64,000 nucleotides of DNA from DATLFA01 sp039915945 (GTDB lineage Bacteria > Actinomycetota > Acidimicrobiia > Acidimicrobiales > WLNW01): assembly GCA_039915945.1 (NCBI GenBank), contig JBDSMH010000101.1, positions 68,402 to 132,401 on the forward strand, read 5' to 3'. This document shows, piece after piece, positions 32,124-39,833 of this stretch. Made by a program: the position numbers and the translations under genes. Every line of letters starts with the position of its first letter. The first letter of the stretch is position 1. The notes under the pieces are model-generated. The model saw only the letters and a program-made list of their open reading frames with translations. It had not been told where the DNA came from and ran no database searches.

Positions 32124-32671
32124 ACGCCGCGGGCTCGGTCAGCAGTATCCAGGCCGACGTGACGGCGTCAGTGCGCGCCGCCGCGTCAGAGCGCGAAGAG
32201 ACCAAAGCACTGGCCCAGCAGCTCACGACGTTCACCATCGAATGGCAGCTGCTCGACGACGCGCTCGGGCCCATACCGCTTCCGCCCACCAACCAACGCC
32301 GACCCGACCGGCCGGCCGACAAACGCCTCAGCATGGAACTGCGCGTCGGCGACTGCTTGAACGGAGAGGCGCAAAACGCAGAGATCCCCGTTCCCTGCGC
32401 AGACCCTCATCGGTTCGAAGTATTCGCCATTGTCGAGCTCGGCAAAGAGGGCGACCCGTATCCCGCGGCGTCAACGCCAACCCTCTCAGAGCGAATCAGC
32501 CAACTCTGCCGCACTGCCGTCGCGACCAGAGTGCGCGCCGACGCCGCTGCTGCCGGTCTGGCCTTCGTGTACTCGGTACCGAACGAGGCGGCGTGGACCG
32601 CCTTCGCCGTCGTCACGAGTGCGTGCTTGGCGAAATTCGAGAGCCCGATCTCAGGTTCAGTGCGCCGCTGA
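32009..32671 (+). CDS. septum-formation-like domain, C-terminal frame
   Basis: This 220-aa frame continues the lipoprotein at 31653. It carries LRVGDCLNGEAQNAEIPV, CADPHRFEVFAIVELG, then CLAKFE, a Cys-containing pattern typical of the Septum_form domain of actinobacterial extracellular proteins. If the frameshift is real, a start at GTG 32009 would give a protein without a signal peptide, which makes an indel or sequencing error more likely. Confidence 0.72.
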   Translation: MQLPAAPLANDVSMSAAGRILLPTQVPLAGDASAEIRVNAAGSVSSIQADVTASVRAAASEREETKALAQQLTTFTIEWQLLDDALGPIPLPPTNQRRPDRPADKRLSMELRVGDCLNGEAQNAEIPVPCADPHRFEVFAIVELGKEGDPYPAASTPTLSERISQLCRTAVATRVRADAAAAGLAFVYSVPNEAAWTAFAVVTSACLAKFESPISGSVRR

Positions 32672-32844
32672 GTGCTCGGCCGCCCTACCGGGTGCGAGTG
32701 TTTGGCCATGGCGCAGTGATCGTCGTTCTCGGGCTGCGCCGACGAGAAGCCAACGCGGTCGAGAAGCCGGGCTGTTACAGCCGCCCGACCCTCACGCTGC
32801 ACCAACTCAGCGCAGCTCACACCAGCGAGCTGTCGCTGATTCGG

Positions 32845-33300
32845 TCAGGTGTGGCCTTGTTGCACTTTGGTGCCCTCGAGCGCGACACAGAGTCCTTTCG
32901 CGGCGCGTTCGGCGATGCGCGTGAAGATCGGGCGCAGTGCGAGGTCGGCGACGCCGAGGATGCCGTTGAAGCGAAGCTGGGCGTCGTACTCCACGATGCT
33001 GCCGTCGCCGTCGGGCGTCACAACGATGCGGTCCTCGGAAGTGAACACACGGCTCCTCGCCAAGACGAGCACATGACGCGGCGGTTCGTAATCGATGGTG
33101 CGATACGTCAACACGATGTCCTTGGGCACGCCGGCAACGGTCACGTCGAATGCCGACGCGGCTCCGCCGCCGTCGCCTCTGGTCTGCGTCACGGTGCGCA
33201 CACCCGGATCCCAGCGGGCGAAGTTACGGAGATCCGCCATGTACGCGAACGATTCAGCGGGCGACCACGGCGTGCGAATTCGGATTGTGTAACGAGCCAT
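32845..33300 (-). CDS. SRPBCC-family (polyketide cyclase/START-like) protein
   Basis: This 151-aa protein starts at ATG 33300 with AGAGGC upstream. It has the START-like fold: an initial strand (YTIRIRTPWSPAESFAYMAD), LRNFARWDPGV near residue 30, a central antiparallel sheet, and the long C-terminal helix (IFTRIAERAAKGLCVAL). Such proteins bind hydrophobic ligands; no catalytic residues are evident. It lies 8 bp after a two-gene membrane-protein operon on the same strand. Confidence 0.83.
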   Translation of the reverse strand: MARYTIRIRTPWSPAESFAYMADLRNFARWDPGVRTVTQTRGDGGGAASAFDVTVAGVPKDIVLTYRTIDYEPPRHVLVLARSRVFTSEDRIVVTPDGDGSIVEYDAQLRFNGILGVADLALRPIFTRIAERAAKGLCVALEGTKVQQGHT

Positions 33301-33308
33301 AGCAGCCT

Positions 33309-33527
33309 CTATTCGTGCGGCGCGAAGGGCCGCGCGGGTGGCAGGCGAGGACGCTGCGGAGGGCGGTCGGTCTCGTCGATGCCGATGCCGATCACAGGCC
33401 CCGGGCCGGAACGGTTGTCGTCCGACTCGGCGAGCTGACTGAACCAGATGCCACCGGCCATGATCGCGCCCCAAACGGTGAGCGCGAAGACAACGAATCC
33501 GACACTGAGGATGACGGTCTGGCTCAT
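33309..33527 (-). CDS. small single-pass membrane protein
   Basis: This 72-aa protein has an N-terminal transmembrane helix (VILSVGFVVFALTVWGAIMA) and a cytoplasmic Pro/Arg-rich tail (DRPPQRPRLPPARPF). It overlaps the preceding small gene by ATGA. No family recognised. Confidence 0.7.
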   Translation of the reverse strand: MSQTVILSVGFVVFALTVWGAIMAGGIWFSQLAESDDNRSGPGPVIGIGIDETDRPPQRPRLPPARPFAPHE

Positions 33528-33742
33528 CGCCGTGCCCCGCTCTTGACCCGTGGCGCGACCTCGGCGACTGGCGCGAGGAGCAGCGTTCCCAACGAATAGA
33601 TCGATGGGACCCACAAACCGACGAAGATGCCGGCGGACGTTTCATCCTTCGCGAAGTACAGCCACACCGAGAAGAGGAACGAAATGAAACCGGCAACGAG
33701 GAACGGGAGCCGCGCACGAAGCGATGGGTGGAGTCTGGACAC
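33524..33742 (-). CDS. small two-helix membrane protein
   Basis: This 72-aa protein starts at GTG 33742 with GGAGGCAACCA upstream. Two hydrophobic helices (LPFLVAGFISFLFSVWLYFA; FVGLWVPSIYSLGTLLL) are separated by a short acidic loop. First gene of a coupled pair that runs into the SRPBCC gene. Its upstream region carries a block similar to the one before the heliorhodopsin gene. Confidence 0.68.
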   Translation of the reverse strand: MSRLHPSLRARLPFLVAGFISFLFSVWLYFAKDETSAGIFVGLWVPSIYSLGTLLLAPVAEVAPRVKSGARR

Positions 33743-33770
33743 TGGTTGCCTCCGGCAATTGGGTTTGCCC

Positions 33771-33802
33771 GGTACTACGTCCAGGTGCGGACTGTGGATG
33801 CA
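33771..33802 (-). promoter_or_regulatory. candidate shared promoter element, copy A
   Basis: On the minus strand, TGCATCC, then after 16 bp CGTAGTACC, ending 28 nt before the GTG at 33742. It is 27/32 identical to the block before the heliorhodopsin gene (37715-37746). The two conserved halves have the spacing of an ECF-sigma promoter. Confidence 0.45.
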
Positions 33803-33806
33803 CATA

Positions 33807-33860
33807 CGTCGATGGTGTTCGCGAATTGGAACTGGCCCCGCACTCGTCGGCGTCGAGCCG
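33807..33860 (-). pseudogene. 3' fragment of an 84-aa element-family gene outside the island
   Basis: On the minus strand GACGCCGACGAG...GGGGCCAG, then TTCGCGAACACCATCGACG matches the C-terminal end of the family genes at 13982 and 19031 (ANRVWVQ.Q.ANTIDA). The frame is not maintained. It is a stray piece of the tRNA-Gly element gene pool about 4 kb beyond the array. Confidence 0.6.
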
Positions 33861-33898
33861 CATGAGCAGGCGTCGTCCAAGCACGCGAGCATGTCCGC

Positions 33899-34774
33899 AT
33901 GGACATAGGTGTCGGTCTCCCAATGAAGGCGCTCGAAGCAGACGAGCTGGCTGAGTTCGCGCACACGATCGAGAGCGGACCATTCGCCAGCCTCAGCCTT
34001 GGTGACCGGCTCGCGTACGAATGCCATGACGTGCTCACCGCGCTCGCGTACGTCGCAGCCATCACGTCACGGTTGCGGCTCAGCACGTCGGTGCTGTGCC
34101 TGCCGCTCTACCGAGAAGGCGTGGTGGCCAAGCAGGCGGCGTCGATCGATCGCTTGTCGAAGGGTCGGCTCAGCCTCGGCTTGGGCCTCGGTGGTCGCGA
34201 GACCGACTTCGCGGTGTCGCCCGCGCCATGGGAGGGACGCGGGGCGCGCTTCGAGGAACAGTTGGCGACGATGCAGCGCATCTGGCGCGGCGAGCCCGCG
34301 TTTCCCGGCACCAACCCGGTGGGCCCGGTTCCGTTCACTCCTGGCGGCCCCGAGGTCATCATCGGCGGGTTCGTGCCGGCGGCCCTGCGCCGGGCCGGTC
34401 GCATGGCGCATGGCCTGCGCAGCTTCGCGTTTGCTGCCGACACCGCAGTGCACCTCGAGCGCTACGCGATCGCGAAGGAGGCGTGGGACGAAGCCGGCCG
34501 GCCCGGGCGCCCCCGACTTATCGCGGCGTGCAACTTCGCGCTCGGCTCTGGTGCCCACGACGCCTTCGTGAAGCATGCCCACACCTATTACGGCTACGAC
34601 AAGGCGTTGCTCGACGACGCGCTGACGAGTAACGCACCGACCTCGCCGCCGGCCATTCTCGACTTCATCGCAAAATGCGAGGCCGACGGAATCGACGAGT
34701 TGGTCTTCACCACAGTCACCGCCGACACGATGACGGCCATGCGCGAACTTGCTGACGTGATCGCGAGTCGCTGA
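33899..34774 (+). CDS. luciferase-like (LLM), F420-type oxidoreductase
   Basis: This 291-aa TIM-barrel protein of the bacterial luciferase-like family begins MDIGVGLPMKALEADELAEF. Typical segments are TSRLRLSTSVLCLPLYREGV, VAKQAASIDRLSKGRLSLGL with GLGGRETDF, and the C-terminal ADGIDELVFTTVTAD. In actinobacteria this subgroup normally uses F420 rather than FMN; that is family inference. No partner gene is adjacent, so the substrate is unknown. Confidence 0.83.
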   Translation: MDIGVGLPMKALEADELAEFAHTIESGPFASLSLGDRLAYECHDVLTALAYVAAITSRLRLSTSVLCLPLYREGVVAKQAASIDRLSKGRLSLGLGLGGRETDFAVSPAPWEGRGARFEEQLATMQRIWRGEPAFPGTNPVGPVPFTPGGPEVIIGGFVPAALRRAGRMAHGLRSFAFAADTAVHLERYAIAKEAWDEAGRPGRPRLIAACNFALGSGAHDAFVKHAHTYYGYDKALLDDALTSNAPTSPPAILDFIAKCEADGIDELVFTTVTADTMTAMRELADVIASR

Positions 34775-34822
34775 ACCTTTGTTCCCCGCACTCGTACTCC
34801 TGGCAGCGACGAGTGAGGCGCG

Positions 34823-35170
34823 TCAGAGGCTCGGGTCGGTCCCGCTTGATCCGTGGAGATTGAGTGGTTCCGCGCCTTCGTCGACGACGTCGATACTGAC
34901 TGGCTGGTTCTGCGCGAGGTACACCGCTCGACTCACCATGTTCGACGCGGGAGGCGAGGTGAGGATGTGGAGATGCCGGCGAGCGCGACCGATGTGATGT
35001 CGTTGATGTCGGCGAGGTTTATGCCGGCCCCCAGCAGAATCAGCAGCACACCGAGCGTCGACGCCTTTGCCAGAGCATGCATGCGGGCCAGCGGGTCGGC
35101 GAAGCGGACGACGCCGACGGCCGAGATCAGGACCAACACCGCCCCGGCGAGCGCAAGCAGATCGCCGAGG
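34823..35170 (-). pseudogene. mrpG: mrpG (mnhG) antiporter-subunit remnant
   Basis: One frame reads LGDLLALAGAVLVLISAVGV, then VRFADPLARMHALAKASTLG and LLILLGAGINLADIND, the core of MrpG. Near 34985 the reading moves to a second frame with LTSPPASNMVSRAVYLAQNQ and a stop at 34823. A missing base splits the gene. It directly follows the N-terminal piece of mrpA, so mrpB to mrpF are absent. Confidence 0.72.
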
Positions 35171-35476
35171 CGTATCGGCGGCGAAGTATTGCCACGCGTA
35201 CACGAGCGTCAACACACCGATCCCGGACACGATCAATGTCATCGTGGCGGCCATGGCATCGAGGCGAAGGTCCACGGACAGACCGAGATCGCCGACCCAC
35301 GCTGCGTGTTCGGCCACGAATTGATCATCGACGACGAGGCCGAGTTTCGAGCAGACCCACACAACGGAAACGGCCGGAGCGACTGCCGCGATGAGGAACG
35401 CAACGCGTCCTATCCGGCGACCGACCGCGATCAGGAACACCCCGACTATCGCGAACAGTGCAAGGGTCGCGATCAA
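35171..35476 (-). pseudogene. mrpA: mrpA (mnhA) antiporter-subunit N-terminal remnant
   Basis: About 100 residues from TTG 35476 have hydrophobic helices and AAWVGDLGLSVDLRLDAMAA, then LIVSGIGVLTLVYAWQYF. This is the N-terminal pattern of the large MrpA subunit, normally 800-970 aa. The frame then enters the mrpG remnant. A large internal deletion has fused the first and last genes of an mrp Na+/H+ antiporter operon. Confidence 0.68.
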
Positions 35477-35547
35477 CGGATCACCCGGTTGCCTCACCGC
35501 AAGATGGCACAGCGTCAGGTACGGGTCGCCTCGGCCGTTCGAACTCG

Positions 35548-36030
35548 TCAGGCCTCGAGGCCTTGGCGGACGGTTCGCTCGAGGATTCCGAGCGTTGCGC
35601 GCAGAGCGGAGTCCGGCACGATCGGAAAGCGTTCCTTGAGGTCGCCGGTCACCTTCGACCAGTCGTAGTAGGAGGTGACGTTGGTGGTGCCGTGGTCGGC
35701 TGATTCGAGTCGGTATCCGTAGAAGTGCGGGACACCGATCGCTTGCCCGAGGTCCCACGCGATCTCGCGGTCGCGCTCGAAGGTGATGATGTGGATCGTC
35801 ACGTCGTACTTGCCGAGTGGGAAGTCGTTGAGCGACTCCCGATCCATGTGGATGACGAACGTGTCGCCGACCTTCTCGGCCGGCTCACCGGTGTAGCTCT
35901 GCAACATCCCGGACGCGTCGATGGCCACGTGACCTGCCGGGCTGCGGACAATGTCGAATATGGCGGTGGCGGTTGCCGGGATCGGCCGGGTCACCTCGAT
36001 GCGGTTGGGTAAGAAGACGGTGTCGGGCAT
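35548..36030 (-). CDS. SRPBCC-family protein
   Basis: The product is 160 aa from ATG 36030 with GAGGAGTACAT upstream. A START-like fold: VTRPIPATATAIFDIVRSPA near the N-terminus, the sheet strands KYDVTIHIITFERDREIAWD, and a C-terminal helix (SALRATLGILERTVRQGLE). It differs in sequence from the SRPBCC protein at 32845. Likely a hydrophobic-ligand binder. Divergent from the GNAT gene at 36112. Confidence 0.85.
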   Translation of the reverse strand: MPDTVFLPNRIEVTRPIPATATAIFDIVRSPAGHVAIDASGMLQSYTGEPAEKVGDTFVIHMDRESLNDFPLGKYDVTIHIITFERDREIAWDLGQAIGVPHFYGYRLESADHGTTNVTSYYDWSKVTGDLKERFPIVPDSALRATLGILERTVRQGLEA

Positions 36031-36111
36031 ATGTACTCCTCGTTCGACGCCCGAAACTAGCTGCCCTGGCGGCTACGCGGCGGTCGAGCGACGCCAAAGC
36101 GTTGTGCCAAC

Positions 36112-36912
36112 ATGCCTGCCATGAAGGGTGACAAAGGCACGATGGACCGGAGCAGCGCCGATCTATACGACCGTGGCGTCGCGACGTTGCTCGCGTGCTG
36201 GGAGCAGTTCGCGAGTGGGTCGAAGGACGCGACAGTGGAGCGAAAGCCGGGTGTCGCCGCCGCCGTGTTCCCGTTCGAGCCCGAGCGAGCCGTATACAAC
36301 AACGCAGTGCTCGACCGTAGTCTCGAGGCATCCGAACGTCGTGCTGCGGTCGACGCTTTGGAGACGGCGTACGCGTCGGCCGGGATCGACAAATTTGCCG
36401 CGTGGGTTCATGAGAGCGACGTCGCCATGTCGCGCGAATTGCTCGGTCGCGGTTACACGCTCGCGGAGTGGACTCGTGCGATGGGTCGCTCACTCGACGA
36501 CCTGGTCGACGCGCCGCGTGCGGTTGATTTGGCTGCATCCGACTTGTTCGACCACTTGCAGATCATCGGTGCACCCGAGCTACTTCGTGGCGTGGATCCG
36601 AGCGCGTTCCGTGTCGTGGTCGCTCGACTGGCGAAGGAGCGCGTCGCCACAGCGATGGCGTTCGATCATGACGGCGACTGCGGTGTGTTCAACGTGGTGA
36701 CGCTCGAACCCGCGCGCCGCCAGGGCATCGCGACCGCGGTCACCCATCTGCTGCTGCACGACGCCGCGATACGCGGATGCACCACAGCAAGCCTCCAGGC
36801 CACAGAGATGGCCGTAGGCGTGTATGTCGCGGCGGGCTTCACTGATCTCGGTCGCATCCTCGAGTACGTGCCCGCCGGCGCTACAGATCAGTTTGCGAGT
36901 GACCCGCCGTAG
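36112..36912 (+). CDS. GNAT-family N-acetyltransferase, two-lobed
   Basis: This 266-aa protein has the GNAT motif in the C-terminal half: VFNVVTLEPARRQGIATAVT, then LLLHDAAIRGCTTASLQATE and VYVAAGFTDLGRI. The N-terminal 130 residues form a second, divergent GNAT-like lobe without a clear acetyl-CoA loop. Start is at ATG 36112 or 36121. Its 3' end overlaps the 3' end of the heliorhodopsin gene by 25 bp (convergent). Confidence 0.83.
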   Translation: MPAMKGDKGTMDRSSADLYDRGVATLLACWEQFASGSKDATVERKPGVAAAVFPFEPERAVYNNAVLDRSLEASERRAAVDALETAYASAGIDKFAAWVHESDVAMSRELLGRGYTLAEWTRAMGRSLDDLVDAPRAVDLAASDLFDHLQIIGAPELLRGVDPSAFRVVVARLAKERVATAMAFDHDGDCGVFNVVTLEPARRQGIATAVTHLLLHDAAIRGCTTASLQATEMAVGVYVAAGFTDLGRILEYVPAGATDQFASDPP

Positions 36913-37694
36913 ATCTGCCAAGCAAGCACGGATTTCGCGGCGAGGCTGAGCACGAGATAGGTCTTCTCGCCGAAGGCGTAGTCGCGCCAGCGGCCGATCC
37001 CTTCGTACTGGAGCCACTGGTTGAGCCCGAAGCTGAAGAAGAACACCAGCTCCGCGAACACGATGCCGTAGACGAAACCGGGCACGGTGTCGGCACCGAT
37101 GACGTTCACCCCGATTGCCACCCACGGCGCGATACCAGCGACCGTCCCGAACCAGAACGGCAGCATGGTCGTCGATGTCCGTCCGGGCGGATTCATGCGT
37201 TCCTGCAGCCAGCCGAACAGGATCATGGCGATGTTCGCTCCGGCGATGGCGACGACGGTGGTGATGTCCGTGATGCCGCTGTACGACGCGATCAGCAGCA
37301 CCATGAGCGTGGCGCTGATCGAGTACTCCGCCCAGCGGAACCGGTTGATGCCTCGCCGGAGGTCGTTCTCGTAGGTGCGCCGGGCGAAGGTGGCCGTGGC
37401 GAAGTGATCGAACGCGGCCAACAGCAAGAACACCGCGATGGCCGGGCCGATCCGGACGGCGAACAGTCCCTCTGGTGTCGTCAACCGCGTGCCCGGTGGG
37501 CCTTGGGGGTAGGTAGAGGTGACGGTGATGGCGAAGTCGCTTGCCATCACGAGTATCAGCACCGCCTGAGCTACGTGCAGCGCCGTCAGGCCGAGGTTCC
37601 ACCGGCGCAGATCCGCCAGGCGCGCCGTCGTGACACCGGAGGCAATGGAATCGGTGCTCGCGGCGTTCCGTCGTGGTGTCGCTGGTTCGGTCAT
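36888..37694 (-). CDS. heliorhodopsin
   Basis: This 268-aa, seven-helix retinal protein of the heliorhodopsin family shows the signature residues: His40 (LTALHVAQ), His97 (AAFDHFAT), Arg120 and Glu123 in RFRWAEYSISATLM (Glu is the counterion), Ser250 and the retinal-binding Lys254 in SLAAKSVLAWQIYGG. The spacing matches the founding protein 48C12 (His23, His80, Arg104, Glu107, Lys241) apart from small indels. AGAAGG precedes ATG 37694. Heliorhodopsins have inverted topology and act as sensors or enzyme-coupled light receptors rather than pumps. No retinal-synthesis gene is in the window. Confidence 0.92.
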   Translation of the reverse strand: MTEPATPRRNAASTDSIASGVTTARLADLRRWNLGLTALHVAQAVLILVMASDFAITVTSTYPQGPPGTRLTTPEGLFAVRIGPAIAVFLLLAAFDHFATATFARRTYENDLRRGINRFRWAEYSISATLMVLLIASYSGITDITTVVAIAGANIAMILFGWLQERMNPPGRTSTTMLPFWFGTVAGIAPWVAIGVNVIGADTVPGFVYGIVFAELVFFFSFGLNQWLQYEGIGRWRDYAFGEKTYLVLSLAAKSVLAWQIYGGSLAN

Positions 37695-39003
37695 GTGTGG
37701 CCTTCTCTTTGTTGGGTACTACGTCGCGGTGCGCACTCCGGATGCAGGCAAAGTCGACGTCGTCATCGTGGGTGCGGGGCTCGCCGGTCTCGTGTGCGCC
37801 CAGGATCTCGTCGCAGCGGGTGTCGACTGCCAGGTGCTCGAAGCGTCCGATGGCGTGGGTGGCCGCGTGCGTACGGACAGCGTCGATGGATTTCTGCTCG
37901 ATCGTGGCTTCCAGATCGTGCTCACCGGCTATCCGCAGATGCAGAAGCGCTTCGACGCGGATGCGCTCGACCTTTGCCTGTTCGAACCGGGCGCGCTGGT
38001 GCGCGTCCGCGGAAACTTTCACCGGGTCGGCGATCCGTTGCGTCGCCCCCTTCAGATCCCACGAACCCTGGTCGCGCCGATCGGCACCATTGCGGACAAG
38101 GCCCGCCTGGCGCGGATGATCATCGACGTGCGCCGGCACGATGTTCGCGAGTTGATTCGACGGCCGGATACGACGACCGCGGAGCGATTGGCGAACGCAG
38201 GGTTCTCGAGCAGGATGATCGAGTCGTTCTGGCGGCCGCTATTCGCAGGCATCCAACTCGATCCGCAACTCGAGGTGTCGAGCCGGCGCTTCGACGTGAT
38301 ACTCCGCATGCTGTCGATCGGTGCCACGGGCGTGCCGCGGCTCGGGATGGGCGCGTTGGCCGAGCAACTCGAGTCGACGTTGCCCGACGATACGGTGCGA
38401 CTCGGCGCGCGGGTCGCGCGAGTCGACGAATCGGGAGTTTTGCTCGACGACGGCGAGCGCTTCGCGGCGCGGGTCGTCGTCGTCGCCACCGAAGGCCCTT
38501 CGGCGCATCGGTTGCTCGGCGCGCGCGTGCCGGATCCCGGATCGCGAGCGGTTGCGTGCTGCTGGTTCGCGGCGTACGGCGCACCGCTGCCGGGCAGGAC
38601 GCTCATACTCGACGGCGACAACAGCGGTCCGGCGAAGAACGTCGCCGTGATGAGCGAAGTCTCCCCGTCGTACGCGCCGCCTGGCCGAGCGCTCATCGCG
38701 GCTGCGGTGCCCGGGCCCGATGCGCTCGACCCGACCATCACCGCTCGCGTACGTGACCAACTTGCTCGGTGGTTCGGTTCGACCACGTCTGATTGGGACC
38801 ACCTGCGCACCGATGTCATCGCGCACGGGCAGCCCGCGCAAGGTCCACCGTTCGGCCCGAAGCAACGGGTCGCGCTGGGTGGTGGCTTGTTCGTGTGCGG
38901 CGACCACCGAGACACCGCGTCGACACAGGGCGCGATGTACAGCGGTGAGCGCGCGGCAGCCGGTGTCCTGCGTCATCTGCGCGCCGCTTCTCGGGCGGGC
39001 TAG
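37693..39003 (+). CDS. FAD-dependent amine oxidoreductase
   Basis: This is a 436-aa flavoprotein from ATG 37693, or 424 aa from GTG 37729. The Rossmann motif VVIVGAGLAGLVCAQDLVAA is followed by the ADP-ribose Glu and GGRVRTDSVDGFLLDRGFQI, which place it with phytoene desaturase/protoporphyrinogen oxidase-like amine oxidases. A C-terminal FAD-binding strand reads LFVCGDHRDTASTQGAMYSG. The start codons of this gene and the heliorhodopsin gene overlap head to head if ATG 37693 is used. A carotenoid role next to a rhodopsin is tempting but not shown. The 3' end overlaps the ABC permease stop. Confidence 0.83.
   Translation: MCGLLFVGYYVAVRTPDAGKVDVVIVGAGLAGLVCAQDLVAAGVDCQVLEASDGVGGRVRTDSVDGFLLDRGFQIVLTGYPQMQKRFDADALDLCLFEPGALVRVRGNFHRVGDPLRRPLQIPRTLVAPIGTIADKARLARMIIDVRRHDVRELIRRPDTTTAERLANAGFSSRMIESFWRPLFAGIQLDPQLEVSSRRFDVILRMLSIGATGVPRLGMGALAEQLESTLPDDTVRLGARVARVDESGVLLDDGERFAARVVVVATEGPSAHRLLGARVPDPGSRAVACCWFAAYGAPLPGRTLILDGDNSGPAKNVAVMSEVSPSYAPPGRALIAAAVPGPDALDPTITARVRDQLARWFGSTTSDWDHLRTDVIAHGQPAQGPPFGPKQRVALGGGLFVCGDHRDTASTQGAMYSGERAAAGVLRHLRAASRAG
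37715..37746 (-). promoter_or_regulatory. candidate shared promoter element, copy B (heliorhodopsin)
   Basis: On the minus strand, TGCATCC, then after 16 bp CGTAGTACC, 20 nt before the heliorhodopsin ATG. It matches copy A at 33771. A caveat is that the plus strand here may encode the first residues of the FAD gene. Confidence 0.45.
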
Positions 39004-39833
39004 CCGCTTGTCGATTTGGCGAACTTGCGCGTGGTCAGGATCGCGAACACCACAGTGATGCCGAGTGCCCAGGCCAATGCGATCCACGGGTCATTGCCGG
39101 CGTCGTAGCCGTTGTAGAGCGCTCGACACGCGTTCGTGAGGACGGTGAACGGGTTGTTGCGGGCGATCGGGCGGAGCCAGCCGGTCATGCGACTGACGTC
39201 GACGAAGGCCGAAGACACGAAAGTCAACGGGAACATCCATATGAATCCAGCGGAGTTGGCGGCCTCGACCGAGCCTACAGAGAGCCCGATGAGCGCCTGG
39301 ATCCAGCTGAACGCGAAGCTGAACATGAACATCAACCCGGTTGCCGCAATCGCGGCCAAGAACGAGCCTTCGAACCGAAACCCGATCACGAACGCCACGG
39401 TCAGCATGACTGCGAAGGTCAAGATGTTGCGGACGACGTCGGACAGGATCCGACCGATCAGCACGGCGGACGGGTACATCGGTAGCGATCGCAGCCGGTC
39501 GATCATGCCCTTGCTCAGATCATCGGCAACGCCAACACCCGTGAACGCCGAATTGAACAGCACCGTCTGGGCGAAGATGCCGGGAATCACGTACTGCACG
39601 TAATCGAGCGGCACCTGTACCGAGCCCTTGAACACATACACGAAGAGCACGATGAACATGATCGGTTGGATCGTGGCGAACATCAGCAGTTCGGGGTTGC
39701 GGGGGATCGCCCGGAGGTGCCGAGTGGCCTCGGTCCACGAGTCTTTGATCAGCCAGCCGAATCCCGTCGGGATCTCGCGTCGGTCGACCGTGAGGTCAGA
39801 CGTCGACGGTATGTCGTGAGTGGTGGTTGTCAT
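39000..39833 (-). CDS. ABC-2-type exporter permease (DrrB-like)
   Basis: This 277-aa membrane protein has six predicted helices. The N-terminal cytoplasmic WTEATRHLRAIPRNPELLMF is typical of DrrB, followed by LDYVQYVIPGIFAQTVLFNS and LSKGMIDRLRSLPMYPSAVL (the EAA-like coupling loop). It overlaps the ATPase gene upstream by 4 bp. The pair should form an exporter of amphiphilic compounds or lipids. Confidence 0.87.
   Translation of the reverse strand: MTTTTHDIPSTSDLTVDRREIPTGFGWLIKDSWTEATRHLRAIPRNPELLMFATIQPIMFIVLFVYVFKGSVQVPLDYVQYVIPGIFAQTVLFNSAFTGVGVADDLSKGMIDRLRSLPMYPSAVLIGRILSDVVRNILTFAVMLTVAFVIGFRFEGSFLAAIAATGLMFMFSFAFSWIQALIGLSVGSVEAANSAGFIWMFPLTFVSSAFVDVSRMTGWLRPIARNNPFTVLTNACRALYNGYDAGNDPWIALAWALGITVVFAILTTRKFAKSTSG

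Noticed and set aside
36888..37694. A type-1 proton-pumping rhodopsin
   Set aside because: The motif order (RWAEY, SLAAKSVLAWQ) and His pair match heliorhodopsin, and the DTx/NDQ motifs of pumps are absent.
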